Assembly: GCA_025201765.1 (NCBI GenBank) | Contig: MU623480.1 | Coordinates: 24,561-88,560, forward strand | Origin: Daldinia sp. FL1419 | Taxonomy: Eukaryota > Ascomycota > Sordariomycetes > Xylariales > Hypoxylaceae | DNA: 64,000 nt | Reading direction: 5' to 3' | Part shown: positions 37,492 to 50,456 of the stretch, piece after piece | Layout: every line of letters starts with the position of its first letter | Position numbering within the stretch: position 1 is the first letter of the stretch | The notes under the pieces: model-generated | What the model saw: only the letters and a program-made list of their open reading frames with translations | Told to the model about the DNA's origin: nothing | The model's database searches: none | Position numbers and translations under genes: made by a program

Positions 37492-39488
37492 GTTTAATAA
37501 TAATAGGTAATAAGGTTATTTAAATTGTTTAGGTTAAGAAGGATGGGTGTTATTAAGTTAGGCCGGACGAGGAGGAATGACTGGGAGGTTAAAGATATTA
37601 GCATTTGGCGGGATGCTGGTTCTGCTGGCTCTGCTGGTTCTGATTGACAAACTTACATTGCGTTATAGGAGCACAGGAGTTTCGGTTGCTAGCATATGCT
37701 GCCTCCCTTCCCCGGACGGCGGCACGCGTAGTCGATACCCCCGAGAAACCGAGACACTACCCTTCTCTGGATATGTAGTGTATAAATTAAGTAGGTATAT
37801 ATAAGTTAGGTAGGGCAAATAGGGTGTGGGTTGGGTATGGTATGGGCCGAAGAATAGTACGGAAAACAGCTATTCGGAACTGGTGCCGCCTTCGGTATGC
37901 CCCTTGGGTTCTCTTTAAATATACTTATGTAGAGAGGTAGGGAAGTAAGAGTGTGGAGGGGAGTAAAACCGTGTGGGATCTGTTGGCTTTTATATATAGT
38001 TAAATTTTGCTAATGGACCAAGCCTAGTAAATTTCTATCAGTCCCAAGGCTCTCAGTGAATCAACTATGCATTGTGCGTGCTTGTACATACTCGGACCGG
38101 GTGTCTGTTTTTATTATTGAAGTTAGCATCCAAACCATGGGCTGTGTAATAGGTAAGGTACTGCGTACAACTTGCCGAGCTTTCTCGCAAGCTGCAGGGT
38201 TTCTAGTTGGAATATCCTTAGACGTATGTACATGCTCAGGACGAGAAAAGTTCTTATGTCATACCTTGCTGTATGTCTCTTCAACTTGGGATGCTTAGGT
38301 ACCGTACATGTATCCCTAAACGTACCACATCTCTAGGTACGTATAGACGTACGTGTAGATGTACGTCTGCTGTATACCTATGTAGGATACCTATGTAGGT
38401 ACCCACATACATACATCCATCACTGGGACGAGGAACCAGAGGGGGATGGTGAATGGTAAAGATATGTCTAATCACAGCTGCAGCGATAATCATTTCCGCC
38501 TCACTATTTGTTAGGCCATCCTGCGGTTCTCTGTGATTTGTGGTTTGTATGCAGTATGTAAGTATCCATGGAGGTCGATTTCATCTTCTGCATCAGTGAT
38601 CAGATGAGTGAGCGCTTTTTGACCTTGTCTTGCACGGCCAATAGCCAGGCAACGGCTTCGTTGAACCAAGCTGCCCAAGACATAACTAGTATTGTATTGT
38701 ACCTTGAGAATACATACAGTGCAGTGCGTATCGCATCCTGGGTTGCGGTCAGGGGTCCTGGACCCGACAAGGATGGGTCGGTATGGACTGGGGAGGCCTT
38801 GTCTTGGGCTGGGTGCATGGGGGTCTTCTGATCGAAAGGGACACCAAGAAAGACGCCGAGGATGTCCTGCGAAGCATCGAGTTTAGGAGAAAATAAAACG
38901 ATGCCGGTGAAATACAAAAGGGAGATTCCGAAAGGTGGTACGTGGGGATTCCAAGTATGCAATTTTGCTTACATGGTATCCAACCGATGAATTGGTTCCA
39001 GGTCTACGTTTCGCCTGCATGAAATATCTTTGTGGGTGAATCATGGATAGTAGTCGTTGTATTACACTACATCTAGGTAAGTATTGTACATATCTGCATC
39101 TCATATGCAGTACCTAGCGGGAAGATGTGCAAAGAACTACGATATCCTGTACGTATTATCCATCCCACAAGCGTGGGTGGGTATACATGTCAAATAGACG
39201 AGGGTGCAACGAGAAAACTAAGACGAATACAAAGATGGGACAGAATTAAATGTCAGGCACAATTGGAGACCATCCCATAGAAGAATAGGTGGGGTGTAAA
39301 GAGGGTGTGAATGGTAACGGCGAATGGATGCAGATCAACCACCAAACAAACAAAAGGTGAAAATGGGAGAAAATGGGGACCTCAATAAGTATGTACCGGT
39401 AGTCTCCGGTTTCATGGCCTACCGCAAGAAATGTTACATCCCGTCCTAAAGTCTTGGATACCTGAGATCAACGAGTATATCGAATTAC

Positions 39489-39514
39489 TACCTATCTACC
39501 TACCTACCTACCTA
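39489..39514. repeat. (CCTA)n microsatellite
   Basis: Run of ACCT/ATCT units on the + strand. Confidence 0.85.
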
Positions 39515-40012
39515 GTTACCTTGGGTGCGCAAAAGCGTTTGAAATGAAGTTGGATGTGCATTCTTTATGTTCTTACAAGAAGTACCTGGCATATAGTTCA
39601 AGGAACATAGGTAAGTAGGTAGGTTAGGTAGAGAAATAGGACTTACAATTGTCAGTGCCTATATAAATACCTACATGCATACGGACCAGCCAAAATCACT
39701 AGGGTTACAGTGCTCACCCCATGGTCTGGTCCGATCAAATAAAAGTTTCAGGTTGCTACCTAGGTAGGTATGTAAGATAAACCCCAGCTAAGGTATGCAT
39801 CAGTATGTAGCATGGCCTTGAGCAGGTAAATGTATGTTTCACTTGTTAGTAGAATAAGGGACTGGGCGGTCCCGGCATCACATCACCCCCTAAAGGAACC
39901 CCCCAAAGTTTCTTGCTCGCCCTACTTCCCAAGATCAGATCAGAATGTTCTAACCTAGGAGAAATATTGGGGTTTTCAACCTGTCAGGGTTTAGCCGGTG
40001 GCGTGTTGATGA

Positions 40013-40038
40013 AAATCGTGAAATCGTGAAATCGTGAA
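40013..40038. repeat. Three-copy AAATCGTG tandem
   Basis: Three head-to-tail 8-bp units, AAATCGTG, in intergenic DNA. Confidence 0.8.
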
Positions 40039-40950
40039 GCAGGCAAGGCAGCCAACAACACGCTTCACCATTTTGTAAAACTACCTACCTTAGCAGCCGT
40101 GCCACTAATCGTGAAGGTCATCCTCAAGGTAGTGATCTTGGCAGCTTTGCTTGGTGATCCTAGTCTGGGACCCCGGGAAACCATTGGAGCCGGGACGACA
40201 GGGATTAGAATAACGATCCCCAGAGTCCTGGCCCTTGACCCATTCCATCGGCGCCTTCAAAGTTCTTTTCCCTCTCTGACAGCTTTGCCCTGGAGGTACA
40301 TTCGCAATACTTCCCTTCTCCTTGGAAATCTAGACTTGGAATTTAGGATATGCATCGTAGTTTAAATCTGGCAATGGCCTCGCAAAGCTGACGTAGTGTT
40401 CCATTGCTCGTCCGTAAATGCTCCGAGTGGTTATCGACGATCGAGCAACAGAGACATGTCCCAACTGCTCACCGACGAATCTATATCCGTACAACCTTAG
40501 ACACGTTTCTTTCGTCCTCACTTGCTAGTCCGTTAGAGCTGGGGTCTTACATCTTCCCATGATGCGACACTGCAGAAAACAGCGAAGAAAAAACCGGCGA
40601 TAACAACATTGATTGTAATTATAGTAGCAGCAGTACGACAATACGAGCCGAGTTTCAGGAGCGCATGCTGTAATCGCTTTGTCAACCTCTGTTGACAGAC
40701 GCCGAGGCTGCTTAGACCCGATTTTCTTGGTCCTGAATCTATTTGCGATACCGAAGTTGACCAGACGGAATTTAAATGGCAAGGTGCCATGAAGAATTGG
40801 GCATAAACCAACACGGGAAAAGCTCTGCTCTGCATGCAAATCATCGTGTATTCCGTGGAGAGCACACCGCCTCCTAAAACTCAGTAATTATTAATATCAT
40901 GGTATCAGTCTGAGGCGAACTTCTGGTTCATAAGTCCAGAGTACAGTCTC

Positions 40951-40973
40951 TGTATTGTATTGTATTGTATTGT
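40951..40973. repeat. (TATTG)n pentanucleotide repeat
   Basis: Four to five TATTG units in intergenic DNA. Confidence 0.85.
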
Positions 40974-41079
40974 ACGTTGCCCCAGAATAGCTGCTCCGAT
41001 AAACTGCTTACCATCTTGTCATGACACCCCCTTGCGCTTATCCTTGCCTCACATCGGCTCGAGTATCAGCAAGACCCAA

Positions 41080-41120
41080 CATACATACCTACCTACCTAC
41101 CTACCTACATACATACATAC
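41080..41120. repeat. (CATA)n/(CCTA)n compound microsatellite
   Basis: CATACATA, then five CCTA units, then CATACATACATAC; a C-to-A/T drift at both ends of a tetranucleotide run. Confidence 0.85.
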
Positions 41121-42534
41121 AAGGTATACATACCCAGACACCTAGTGTACACACACATACGCACATTCACATATGTCCACACCATATCCCAGCGCGCGGG
41201 GAGGGGGGGGGATTGTATCACCCCGTAAGCGCGCGTCTCCTGACGCTATCTAATTACTGCGTCTCGCAATACTCAGTCTCGGCTAACTTATCTGTTTTCA
41301 AGAAATTCGGCCCAGCAGCGGTCGTTAATCTTGCTCTATTTACCGCCTCTCTGCGTGGCCTTGTCGTAGTTGCCCAATTACCGCGGAGACGGTAGGGAAA
41401 AAGAAAAAGAAAAAAACCCCCGGTTCATGCTTACGTTGCCTGATGCTCATCTACTCTTAATAAGTGCTAGCCTTCTGGCACAAAGAATATTTAGAACAGG
41501 GAAGAATAGGAACAAGTAAACACTGAGGCAGATGACTTTTCAAATTTGACTACCTAACTACGGTACCATGGCAGTTACGCAATCAGAGACGAGGATCAGG
41601 GATCAAGAGTCAAGAGGTGGACGAGAAGATTCAAGACTGACGCGGGAAGTGGGGGGATTCATCCCAGGGACATGGGTATCATAAAATACAATCATTCGAA
41701 TCTCGCGATGGCTTAATGGCCTTACGCGGGCGACATTTCGTCAAGCCATGCTACCCAAGAGTGAGACGCTACACCACAGATTTCTTATATGTACGTCGCC
41801 AAAAACAGAATAAAAGGATTCCTGGAAATAGCCAAATAGAATAAAATCCGAGGGGGCAAGACATATAAGTTGGTAGCTAAGAATACGCCGAGAAGCAAGG
41901 TACACGAAACATTCAGCTCGAGGTGGTATCGTGGCGTCTGAGTGCCGCTTCTCTAATAGAGAGACCTGCATATAGGTAGGTACTTTCATACCTAGGACTA
42001 TTTGTTTTCTTTTTTTTTTTTTCTTTTTTTTTTTTTTTCAAGGAAGAGAGTAAGGGACACCGTAGTATGACGGTAATATGCGAACATCGCTACACGCGTT
42101 GCAGCATGCAGATAGACCTTTCAGGACTATATACCTACCTACCTAACCGTAGAAATCTGCGTCCTACGTAACATACGTAATCCCGTTATGGCCACCGCGT
42201 TGCGATCGTCGTTAGCCACGGCATGGGAAGCAAGTCACAAGAAGAGATCAATTAATTTAATTTCGACATGAAACCTGCAGAAAAGGATCTTCCAACGACC
42301 ATGCTGGCAGTGCAAAGTCGGCAGTGTGTGTGAGTGGTTACCATCCGGGGCCGTCGGCCGTGGAATATTGACAAAGTTCGGGACCCTTCCGCCTTCGCTT
42401 ATCAGCCTTAAATGGATGGAAGGTTGAGTTTGTGCCTTGGTTCCTACCTTGGTTGTACGTATTATGGTGTACCGTCATGTTCCAATAGTAGGTAATTATC
42501 CTTCTGGAACTTTTCCAAACGCTACAGGATCCGT

Positions 42535-42585
42535 ACATACCTACCTAGGTTAGGTAGGCTAGGTAGGCTAGGTAGGTTAGGTAGT
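42535..42585. repeat. AGGTAGGCT/TTAGGT repeat block
   Basis: Interleaved TAGGTAGGCTAGG and TTAGGTAGG units. The TTAGGT pieces resemble, but are not, the fungal telomere repeat TTAGGG. Confidence 0.8.
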
Positions 42586-45500
42586 ATATGTCCGCCATAC
42601 CCTGTATAGGACCAGTTGTCGATCTCCCCCGTCACTCGTCAGAATTCTTGTCCACATTCGCCCAGCCTTGCAGTGCTTGTCTACAACCCCGGAATTACAC
42701 GTTGAAAGCAGGCGATATTGTATTTGAAATTCGATATAGTTCATACTAAATACCAACCCGGGCGGAATGGAACACTCTGACAAGCATTGATCCCTGGTTT
42801 GGGAGCCGACATGGAAGAGAACAAGACGGCATATGCTTACGTACCTAACCTAACATAGAGATGCCTACTTACTTATGGTTTTCATGCTCGAAGGGAAATA
42901 CATGCATGGAGCATTTGTATACTTAGTAGATCTTGAACTCTTTTTTTTCTTTCTTTCTCCGCAACACGAACAAGTTGAAGGGTGGTGAACCCACGCTCTT
43001 CTTCGAAGCCCCTTTTTTCCACTTCTCGCACTTCTCACTCCTACGCACCTTATGTACGGATATGCACCAGCACACCCTACCCTACCTACGCCTAAAGATT
43101 CTTGGCTTCAAGGGACCGTCCTACACGACAAGCCGGGGATGGGCGTCGTCCATCGTAACAGCGGCTAGACCCACGTCCCCACACACGCCTGTTGGTTTCT
43201 AATGTTGGCAAACCTGTATGTAGTGTAGGTTAGTTAGTTAGTTAGATAGGGTTAGTATGTTATGTGGTGCATGATGTACATACTTGCCTACGTACATGTA
43301 GTGCAGTGTAGGTATGGATCAGTGGACTAATATGGACTTACATGGACTTACCTTAGACGCACCTTGGACGTGCAGCTGATCGGTTTCGAGAACCCAAGAA
43401 CCCACCTTCAAGTCCCGCCTCTGATCGAAATTTAATTGCGCATCTGCGATGGCACCTACATAGTACAGCAACCTGCCGAAGAATAGCCTCGCGCTTCCGA
43501 ATGCATCCAAATGCTACCACATAAAGCATCGTCATGTCCGAACCGTCCTTATGTAAGATTCTCTCTATCAACGATATGCCCCCTACCTCCTTTATCTCCC
43601 CAGCTTCCTCATCGAGACTATCCGGCGCCACGAAAGGCATGCCGAATAGGATATATTCCACCCACGGGGAGAACGAATACCTACATCAAGTAGTGAGCAG
43701 TCTGCGAGGTAAGCTAAGCTATGTAAGCAAGTCATGGACGGGGAAACGGATGGACAATCATAGTCGTATTAGACGTATGTACGTGTATGGATTTCAGATT
43801 AACACTGCTACCCTTTCCCCTGACCTCTCACGTTCCATTGCTCACCTTGTCCACGAGCGTAACGAAACGAGACACGAAAAGAAAAAATAAATGCACGCAA
43901 TTCTTCCAAAAGGGGCATCCTTCTCGAATGCTTCCTTCAGCTGGGGCTGGACGCCAGGCAGGCACCAAGACAAGAAATACTAGGCGACACCGCGCCTCCA
44001 TGCAACCCAACCCTAGGTACCTTTCTTCGACGGCTCATAACGAATCGATTTCAAATAGAGAAGAACGCCAGCTCACGGTATGATGCAACGCCAAGCTGCG
44101 CAAAAGGATGATGGAGAAAAAACATTGTCGTCCATCCATCCACTCGTCCATCCGTTCGTCCTTCTCACTTGTGTAAATGGAGAAGCGTATGTATGTAAAG
44201 CAGCACCAAGCCCCGTCCCTTGCGTCCGCTACGTTACGACGTATCGAAATATACCTGGGCCAGGTATCCATCTTGTAACTATCTGGGCTGTATAGATGCT
44301 ATGTGCGTAATATAATGTAAGTAAGTGCGTATGCATGTCTTAAAAAATCAGCATCAACCAGCACCCGTAACGGCGATTACCTGACCAACCCCAACTACAT
44401 AGCCATCACCACCACCACCACTAATACCGCCGCCACCATCCCCTTACCCTTCCCCAACCCAACCCAACCTATCCTATCCTATCTCATCCCGCCCATCTCC
44501 TCATGCAAGCATCGCCACTCACCGCTACAAAACAAACAATCTATCCCAAAGGCCTTGCGGCTCTGCGCGAGGAAGGCGGTCCACTGGCACATCGCAACAA
44601 GAATCCTGCACCCATCCACGTCCACATCCATATCCCTACTTACGCCCATCGATCTCTGATTTCGGGTGTGTCACGCAACAGCCCGATCCACCTACGAGCA
44701 CACATGTACGTTGCATATGTGCGCCCGCGGCGCGACGTCGTCGCGAAAGAAAAGGAAGCAAAAAAAGAACCCTTCTCCCCAACCCAAAGAAAAAAAAAAA
44801 AAAAACCTTTCCGCGGACCAGGAACCCGAGCCTACTCTCATATCCGTTTTGGGCTGGCCTCGCACCAATCCTGCCTTTCTTTTTGGCCCCCCCCTCTCAC
44901 TCGCCTCCCTCCTTTCGTGGCTACAAGGTATCAAGTAAAGTAGGTAATAATCACCACTTACACACACATACGCGCACCCTTTAGAAATGAGGTATGCCAG
45001 GAGCTAAGGCACCTAACGTACAAGGACGTATGTCCATATAGTTAGTTAGGTAGTTATACGTAGGTACATACCTCTTACGTCCGTCTGAACATACACCAGG
45101 CCACGTCAGAAGCAGAAACAGGCAGGCTTCTCGAAGTCAGTCATCCGGCCCTTGTTTCCATGCGCAATCCAGCCACAGCTATGTACAATACACGCACATC
45201 TCAACCCGCAACAAAACCTACCCAATTCGTTCAGGCCGGTCTACTTCCTTACGCGCGATAGGTACCTACCTACTCAGCACCGATTCCACTGCCAATCCAT
45301 GCCTCTTTGTTTCCAGTTCCCGGTACTCTTTTGCTTTTACATGCTATTATTCATCTATATACGGCCAAGGTCGCCGAGCCCGAGTAAAAGAAACAAAAAA
45401 AAAACCCTCTCTTCTAGCATCGTACCGTATCTGGCAACGGACATTCCGCGCCGCTAAAGTGCATGCCATGCCGCATTTCATCAGCATCTTTTTTTTTTTT

Positions 45501-45663
45501 TTCAGATGACCAAAAAGCCAATTATATCGGTCCTCGAGGCTGACTTGGCTTTTCCCTACGTATCCCTCCCCTCCCCTTGTTCTGTTCTCGGTCAACTGGA
45601 AATAATGCTGCGCATCCCCAAGTTTCAGCTATCGCCAGTAGCTGCAGGGAGCGCACGAGGTTA

Positions 45664-47662
45664 CTAGTTTACTGCCGCGTTTTGTGAAACTCCTCCCTCG
45701 AGTACTGGCAAGCCACCAGGCGCCACGGTTCCCGCGCCAATCAGTCCTGTCGGTGGTATTACTCCGCCAGCGCTGGCCTTCCGCCTCAGCCCCCCGGCTT
45801 TCAGGCTGCGAGCCCGCTGGTATGCGCTCTCTATTTCATATTCCACCGCACATCTAACGGTTAACGCGCACACCGCCGGCCATACACTCCGCTCGCCACG
45901 CAAGATCCAGTAGTCCAGGGTCTCGCGTGTCGGTGTCTCGAGTAGGCGTACGAAGTCGCGTGTCGTCACCTCGGGTACGAGCGTCATACTTGATCCCGAC
46001 GGAACCTCCTCGTCCACCAAGAATTTGCGGATGCCGGCCGGCAACAAGCCAAGCGTGTCTAGCTGACGAAGCCGATGACGGATCTCTAGGCCAACCACCC
46101 TGAACAAATAGCTTATCATCTGTGCCCGTTTGTGTCGTGCCGTGAATAGTGATGGCCCGTGCATGTCCGATTCTAGGAAGGGGATCAAGTAAGGCCGAGC
46201 TTGGCTCACTATAAAGTGATTGACGTTGAAGAGCTGAGCTACACGCGATAGCGGCGATTTGCGATCCTTGGCTGATGCATGTGTCCATGGACGGAAGGTA
46301 TTCGCTGGTGCCCAGGGTACAATCTTACCGTTGACGTCTTTACATAGCACCGTCGTCCGTCTACTTCCATAGAGTGATGGAGTTGACGCATTGGATGCGA
46401 CAGCCGCAGTCCGAATTAACTAAATGCCTCGTCAGTACTTTCACGTCTGGATTTTTCTCAACCCACGCCAAGGGCTTGTAAGTAAGGGCCAAGAATTCGA
46501 GGACATACCACGTTGGGTGCAGTGATGTAATTCAGCAATGCGGGAATTCCCTCTTGCTCCGCCGTGGCCACCGTAATGTTTAAGACGCGCTTGCTCCTAT
46601 GATATGCTTCTTCGAATGTTAAGTCGCCGAGATTATCCTTAACACAACCCTCTAGAACCTTGACATCGAGGAAGTAACCTTCGCGCCAGAATCTCGCGAT
46701 CCTACGCAGCAGAGTACTGAAAAACGGTGCCTGATTATACTTGTCGCTATGCACTTCTTGTTCATGTGTTACAAAGGCCGATAGATCAATGCCGTCTCCT
46801 CTTAGCACACGTGGAAGCTCCTCCTCAGTATGAATAGCTACTAAACTCGCAATGAGCGCACCCGTCGCTGTACCGGTGATAATGCGCGGTAGTAGACCCC
46901 GTAGAAATAACGCCTTGACAACACCCAGATGACACAGTCCGAACATAGCACCGCCTTGTAGCACTAGAGTACTTCTCCCGAATGCCTGTCTCGCATCGTG
47001 TAGGAAATCGAGCTTCCGTTGGGTCGAGAGGGTGTACGACTGAGTGTAACTATCGTGAGGCGGCGTAACGACGCGGTGGTTGATGTCACCAATAGCTCCG
47101 GCGACTTGCGCGATGTATTCTTCGATCAAATATTTGGTTCCTGCAAACGCGCGATTATACAACCTCGGGGCTGTAATGTTCCCAAGGTTGCGAACCAGAC
47201 CAGAGCGCACAAGGTCGAGGAGAGACTGTAAGTCATTATTATCACGAGCCTCGACGATGGTATCGAGGCGGTCGTTTATGAGCATCCAATCGTAGTAATG
47301 CGATGGGGGATTGTTGCGCCTACAGAGGAATATCCTCCTTGTTAGTCTCCTGCGAATTCACTTCGCGCCTCTCTAATCACTATGGCAAGCATACCAGAGA
47401 TGTAATTCCTTGAGATTATCCAACTGTAGTGCTGCATGTTCCCAGTCCTCGTAGGTCACAGCATTGCGCAACGCATCAAGCCATTCGTCCATCGGACTTT
47501 TCGACGTCCATCTTCCCCATAGTTTCTATTATAGAAGACCCTGTGTAAGTCTGGATATAATTATTGCTGTTACCGTAGCTAGATACTTACTCTGTACCAG
47601 AATAAAAAGACCTCCAGCAGTAGGGAAAACACGGCTACAGACACCTCGAAAATCGACTGCAT
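45664..47662 (-). CDS. Patatin-like/DUF3336 protein lacking the usual catalytic residues
   Basis: Four exons: 47662-47591, 47525-47395, 47319-46509 and 46419-45664, about 589 residues. Introns are 65, 75 and 89 bp, all GT..AG and frame-preserving (GTAAGT, GTATGC and GTATGT donors). The first in-frame ATG after a stop gives MQSIFEVSVAVFSLLLEVFL, a membrane helix. The DUF3336 region follows (FWYRKLWGRW, AVTYEDWEHAALQLD, NNPPSHYYDW). The patatin domain starts at about residue 185 with LVLQGGAMFGLCHLGVVKAL and continues into NYITAPNV and LFNVNHFIVSQARPYL. Layout matches fungal lipid-droplet triacylglycerol lipases (Tgl3/4/5 group). However, the nucleophile elbow GxSxG reads GTATG (Ala at about 219), and the DG-containing motif usual before LFNVNHFIVSQ is not seen (HASAKDRKSPLSR). 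It may be a pseudoenzyme or a non-canonical subfamily. Confidence 0.92.
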
Positions 47663-48149
47663 CCTCTCATAGTATTCGCGTCGGCCGGAACCATCGGTGG
47701 ATACAGGTCGACGCCGTCAGCAAGGGCGGCGCGTAGGCCGGGTACCGAGGTAGTAAAGGGTAAGCAAAGCTTAGCTACCTAGCTACGGATCCGTAGAAGC
47801 TGAGACTAGAGAAAGATAGCACCCGCCATTACAGGCGAGAGTAATGTTGGAAAATAGGAAAAGGTGGCCAACATTTGCGGTTGAAATGAACGTTGCGTAT
47901 TCGATTTCCAAGGTTTCGCATGATGTACAACGCGCCGGGGACTCGCGAGGGCCGAGCTAGAAGGCAGGACTAAGAAAGCTCATGTGCTCTTAATCGGGGA
48001 ACCGGTGCTTTAGTATGAACTTGCATGTGAAAGAGCTCCGAGCTCCGAGCTTCCGCTTGTTTGCGCTCTGCCAGCTGTCGTCACCTGCTGGGCTTGTCAC
48101 TTATACGGGACCACAACCAGGTAGACCCAAGTGAGAGAGTTATGGAAGC
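47663..48149. other. Promoter-side spacer next to the AT block
   Basis: Only about 490 bp of normal-composition DNA separates the patatin-like gene's start from the AT-rich domain. This must include its promoter. No coding region seen. A GAGCTCC/GAGCTCC duplication lies near 48031-48050. Confidence 0.6.
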
Positions 48150-49299
48150 AAATCAATTTATTATAATACTATTTAACTAGAGCCTAAAAGACTTTGGCAT
48201 GCACGACCAGGGAGATGTCGTTTGGAAAGTAAATATTGACATCCACGAGTAAGCACTACAATTAGTAGCGTTGTGCATTTCTTAGAACCTCAAAGTTCGA
48301 TAGTATAGAATTAAGAAGGCAAAAGACATCAGCTCCATATATATGACCCTAATAATAACTCGTAAATTAGAAGACAATAGATATATTTGGTAGAACCTTT
48401 CGCTAATAAACATATCTTACTACAAAATATACCAATCTCATATAATAGAAAGGAATGTATGCTGACTAGACTCTAATAAAACACTAATGATATATTTATT
48501 TTTAAGAGTGAAGTTCCATCGCCGTTCGGCATATTTCATTAGGATGAGATACCCGGATCTATTTGAATCTTTGAATTCCGGTCGCCCGTTGGTACTGTTG
48601 AAATAGAATGCATGTATAAGGTAAGTTATTTATATTATCAAGTTTATCTTAAAGAATAGATAGGTATATCTACAATATATAAGGTTATAGATGTAGGGTA
48701 TATTATATTTTTATATATTAGCCATATATATTCTAATATTTTTACTCAAATTATATCCATAATTAGCCCTAAATATCTTCCTAATTTGATTTTATTTATA
48801 TTCTTATGTTTCCTAAGGTTTAAAATATATTGTTAATGGGAATAAATCTTTGTTGAAGCCTTTATAAGGTAGGTTTTTTAATCTTTCTTTTCTTGATTAT
48901 TTAGGTTAGGTATTTCTTATTATATAATACTGGAGGTCACCCCAAAGGCTGATATAATCCTTAAATTTTTATATAAGATCTTTTATTAAGATAAAGTCCT
49001 ATTATTATATTAAAATTTTATAAAAATTATTATAAGAAATTAATAAAATAATTAATAAGTATTATATTAAATTGAAGTGATATAATTAGGTAATAGATGC
49101 TACCTTGCAGAGACCCTATTAGCCTCTTTAGAGCCAACTTTTCTAAGTTTCCACAGTTTTTTTGAATATAAATAAGCCTTCGAGAGTTGCCTTTCCTGTC
49201 TGATTAGCTCAAGCAGATTATGGTTTTTCAAGAGTCTTTTCCATAAAGCCTTCGTATAAAAATATACAATTTTAATCTTTTTTTTTGAAGATATTTTCC

Positions 49300-49600
49300 T
49301 AAAGTGCGTTACTATTGGTAAGTAATTATATATATTTGTTTCTTTACCTAATTGTTTTATATATAGTTACCCTATATCTTCTTGTTTATATAGCCTTTAA
49401 CTTGTTATGGGTTAATTGAAATGTAAGGTATATCTTGTAGGAATTATTAGAGTTCTTATTTAATATAATTTTAATCCCTTTTTTAAATATATTTTCTTAT
49501 AATGTGTTATTATTGGTAAGTAGTTATATATAATAATTCTCTTACTTAATTGTTTTATTACACTCTTTAGGATATAATTACCTTATATTTTCGAATTCAT
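49300..49600 (-). repeat. Inverted copies of the AT-block repeat unit
   Basis: Two direct copies of an approximately 80-bp module (TTACTATTGGTAAGTAATTA at about 49308 and TTATTATTGGTAAGTAGTTA at about 49506) and a segment at about 49416-49465 are reverse complements of units found at 59-62 kb. The last also forms an inverted pair with 49715-49765. Confidence 0.6.
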
Positions 49601-49699
49601 ATAACTTCTGATTTATTATAAGTTTATAAGTAATTAATAAAATTTTGATAAAATATTAAATATTTATGATTAAATCTATCCTTTTTTGATCAATTAATT

Positions 49700-50045
49700 C
49701 TAATTAATTATAGAATTATTGCCATTAAATAAGAATTCTAATAGTTTTTGTAGGATATGCCTTGCATTTTTATTGTATAAAGTTTTATGGAAAAACTAAT
49801 AATTTTGTGCTTGAGAATTTAAGTTGATCAGATAAGAAAATAATTTTTAAGGATTTATATATTAAATATAAACTTTAATAATTCCTATAAGATATGCCTT
49901 ACATTTTTATTATATAAAATTTTATAAAAAATTAATAATTTTATGTTTAAGAATTTAATTTAATTAAATAAGAATTAACTTTTAAAGGTTTATTTATATT
50001 TAAAAAAGCCTGTGGAAACCTTAAAAAAGATGTTCTATGGAAGTT
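49700..50045 (+). repeat. Direct copies of the AT-block repeat unit
   Basis: Two tandem partial copies carry the marker ATTCTAATAG..TAGGATATGCC (about 49725 and 49875). A module ending in CCTGTGGAAACC (about 50010) follows, as in the copies at 59-62 kb. Confidence 0.65.
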
Positions 50046-50300
50046 GACAATATTATTTATTAACAAATTAATTTTAATAAAATAAATCTGAAAAATATTT
50101 TAAAGAAATTAATTAAATTCCATATAAATCCCAAAAAAAAATCTTAGTTTCTTAAATCTCTTAATTAATATGTATGTAATCTCCCTGCTCTTCAACTTTT
50201 AAACATTTATTGGCTTTATTTAACGTTCTTTAATTACGTTCATTTATTTATTAAGTTAATTGGTTATTGTTTAACTGTATATGGTTAAAAACTCTTTTAA

Positions 50301-50305
50301 ATTCT
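50301..50305. other. Target-site duplication ATTCT (left)
   Basis: ATTCT directly abuts the 5' LTR and is repeated exactly after the 3' LTR at 55733-55737; a 5-bp duplication is standard for copia integrases. Confidence 0.9.
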
Positions 50306-50456
50306 TGTTGGATTAGTAAGCCTAAAAATAACGTGGAAAAATTCTCTCCTTTATAATAATTTCATAAAAAGCTTCACTACTTTATTTTAAAATTTTAAAA
50401 ATAATAATAATAATTTAAATTTTATAATTATAATTTTTTTTGTATATTATATAATA
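50306..50456 (+). repeat. 5' LTR of the copia element
   Basis: 151 bp, begins TGTTGG, aligns without gaps to the 3' LTR with roughly 30 differences, all transitions. At most sites where C survives in the other LTR, this copy shows T. Confidence 0.92.

Larger units (their letters stand above)
37492..45663. other. 8-kb gene desert rich in AGGT/ACCT repeats
   Basis: No frame here shows domain motifs or consistent splice joins. The stretch is dense in AGGT/ACCT tetranucleotides, CCTAGG-centred palindromes, poly-T/poly-A tracts (for example about 42007-42038 and 45489-45502) and short tandems. A minus-strand frame of 120 codons at 38600-38962 is the longest clean one but has no recognised features. 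Long untranslated or noncoding transcripts could be hidden here. Confidence 0.5.

Noticed and set aside
37801..37900. GGTGTGG-containing segment as a dispersed 5S rRNA gene
   Set aside because: Only a short word matches; the internal control regions and stem order of 5S rRNA are not present.
38600..38962. 120-codon minus-strand frame
   Set aside because: No recognised motif, no good neighbouring exon, and comparable frames overlap on the other strand.
42535..42585. TTAGGT units resembling telomere repeats
   Set aside because: The sequence is TTAGGTAGG/AGGTAGGCT, not TTAGGG; it is one of many dispersed AGGT microsatellites.
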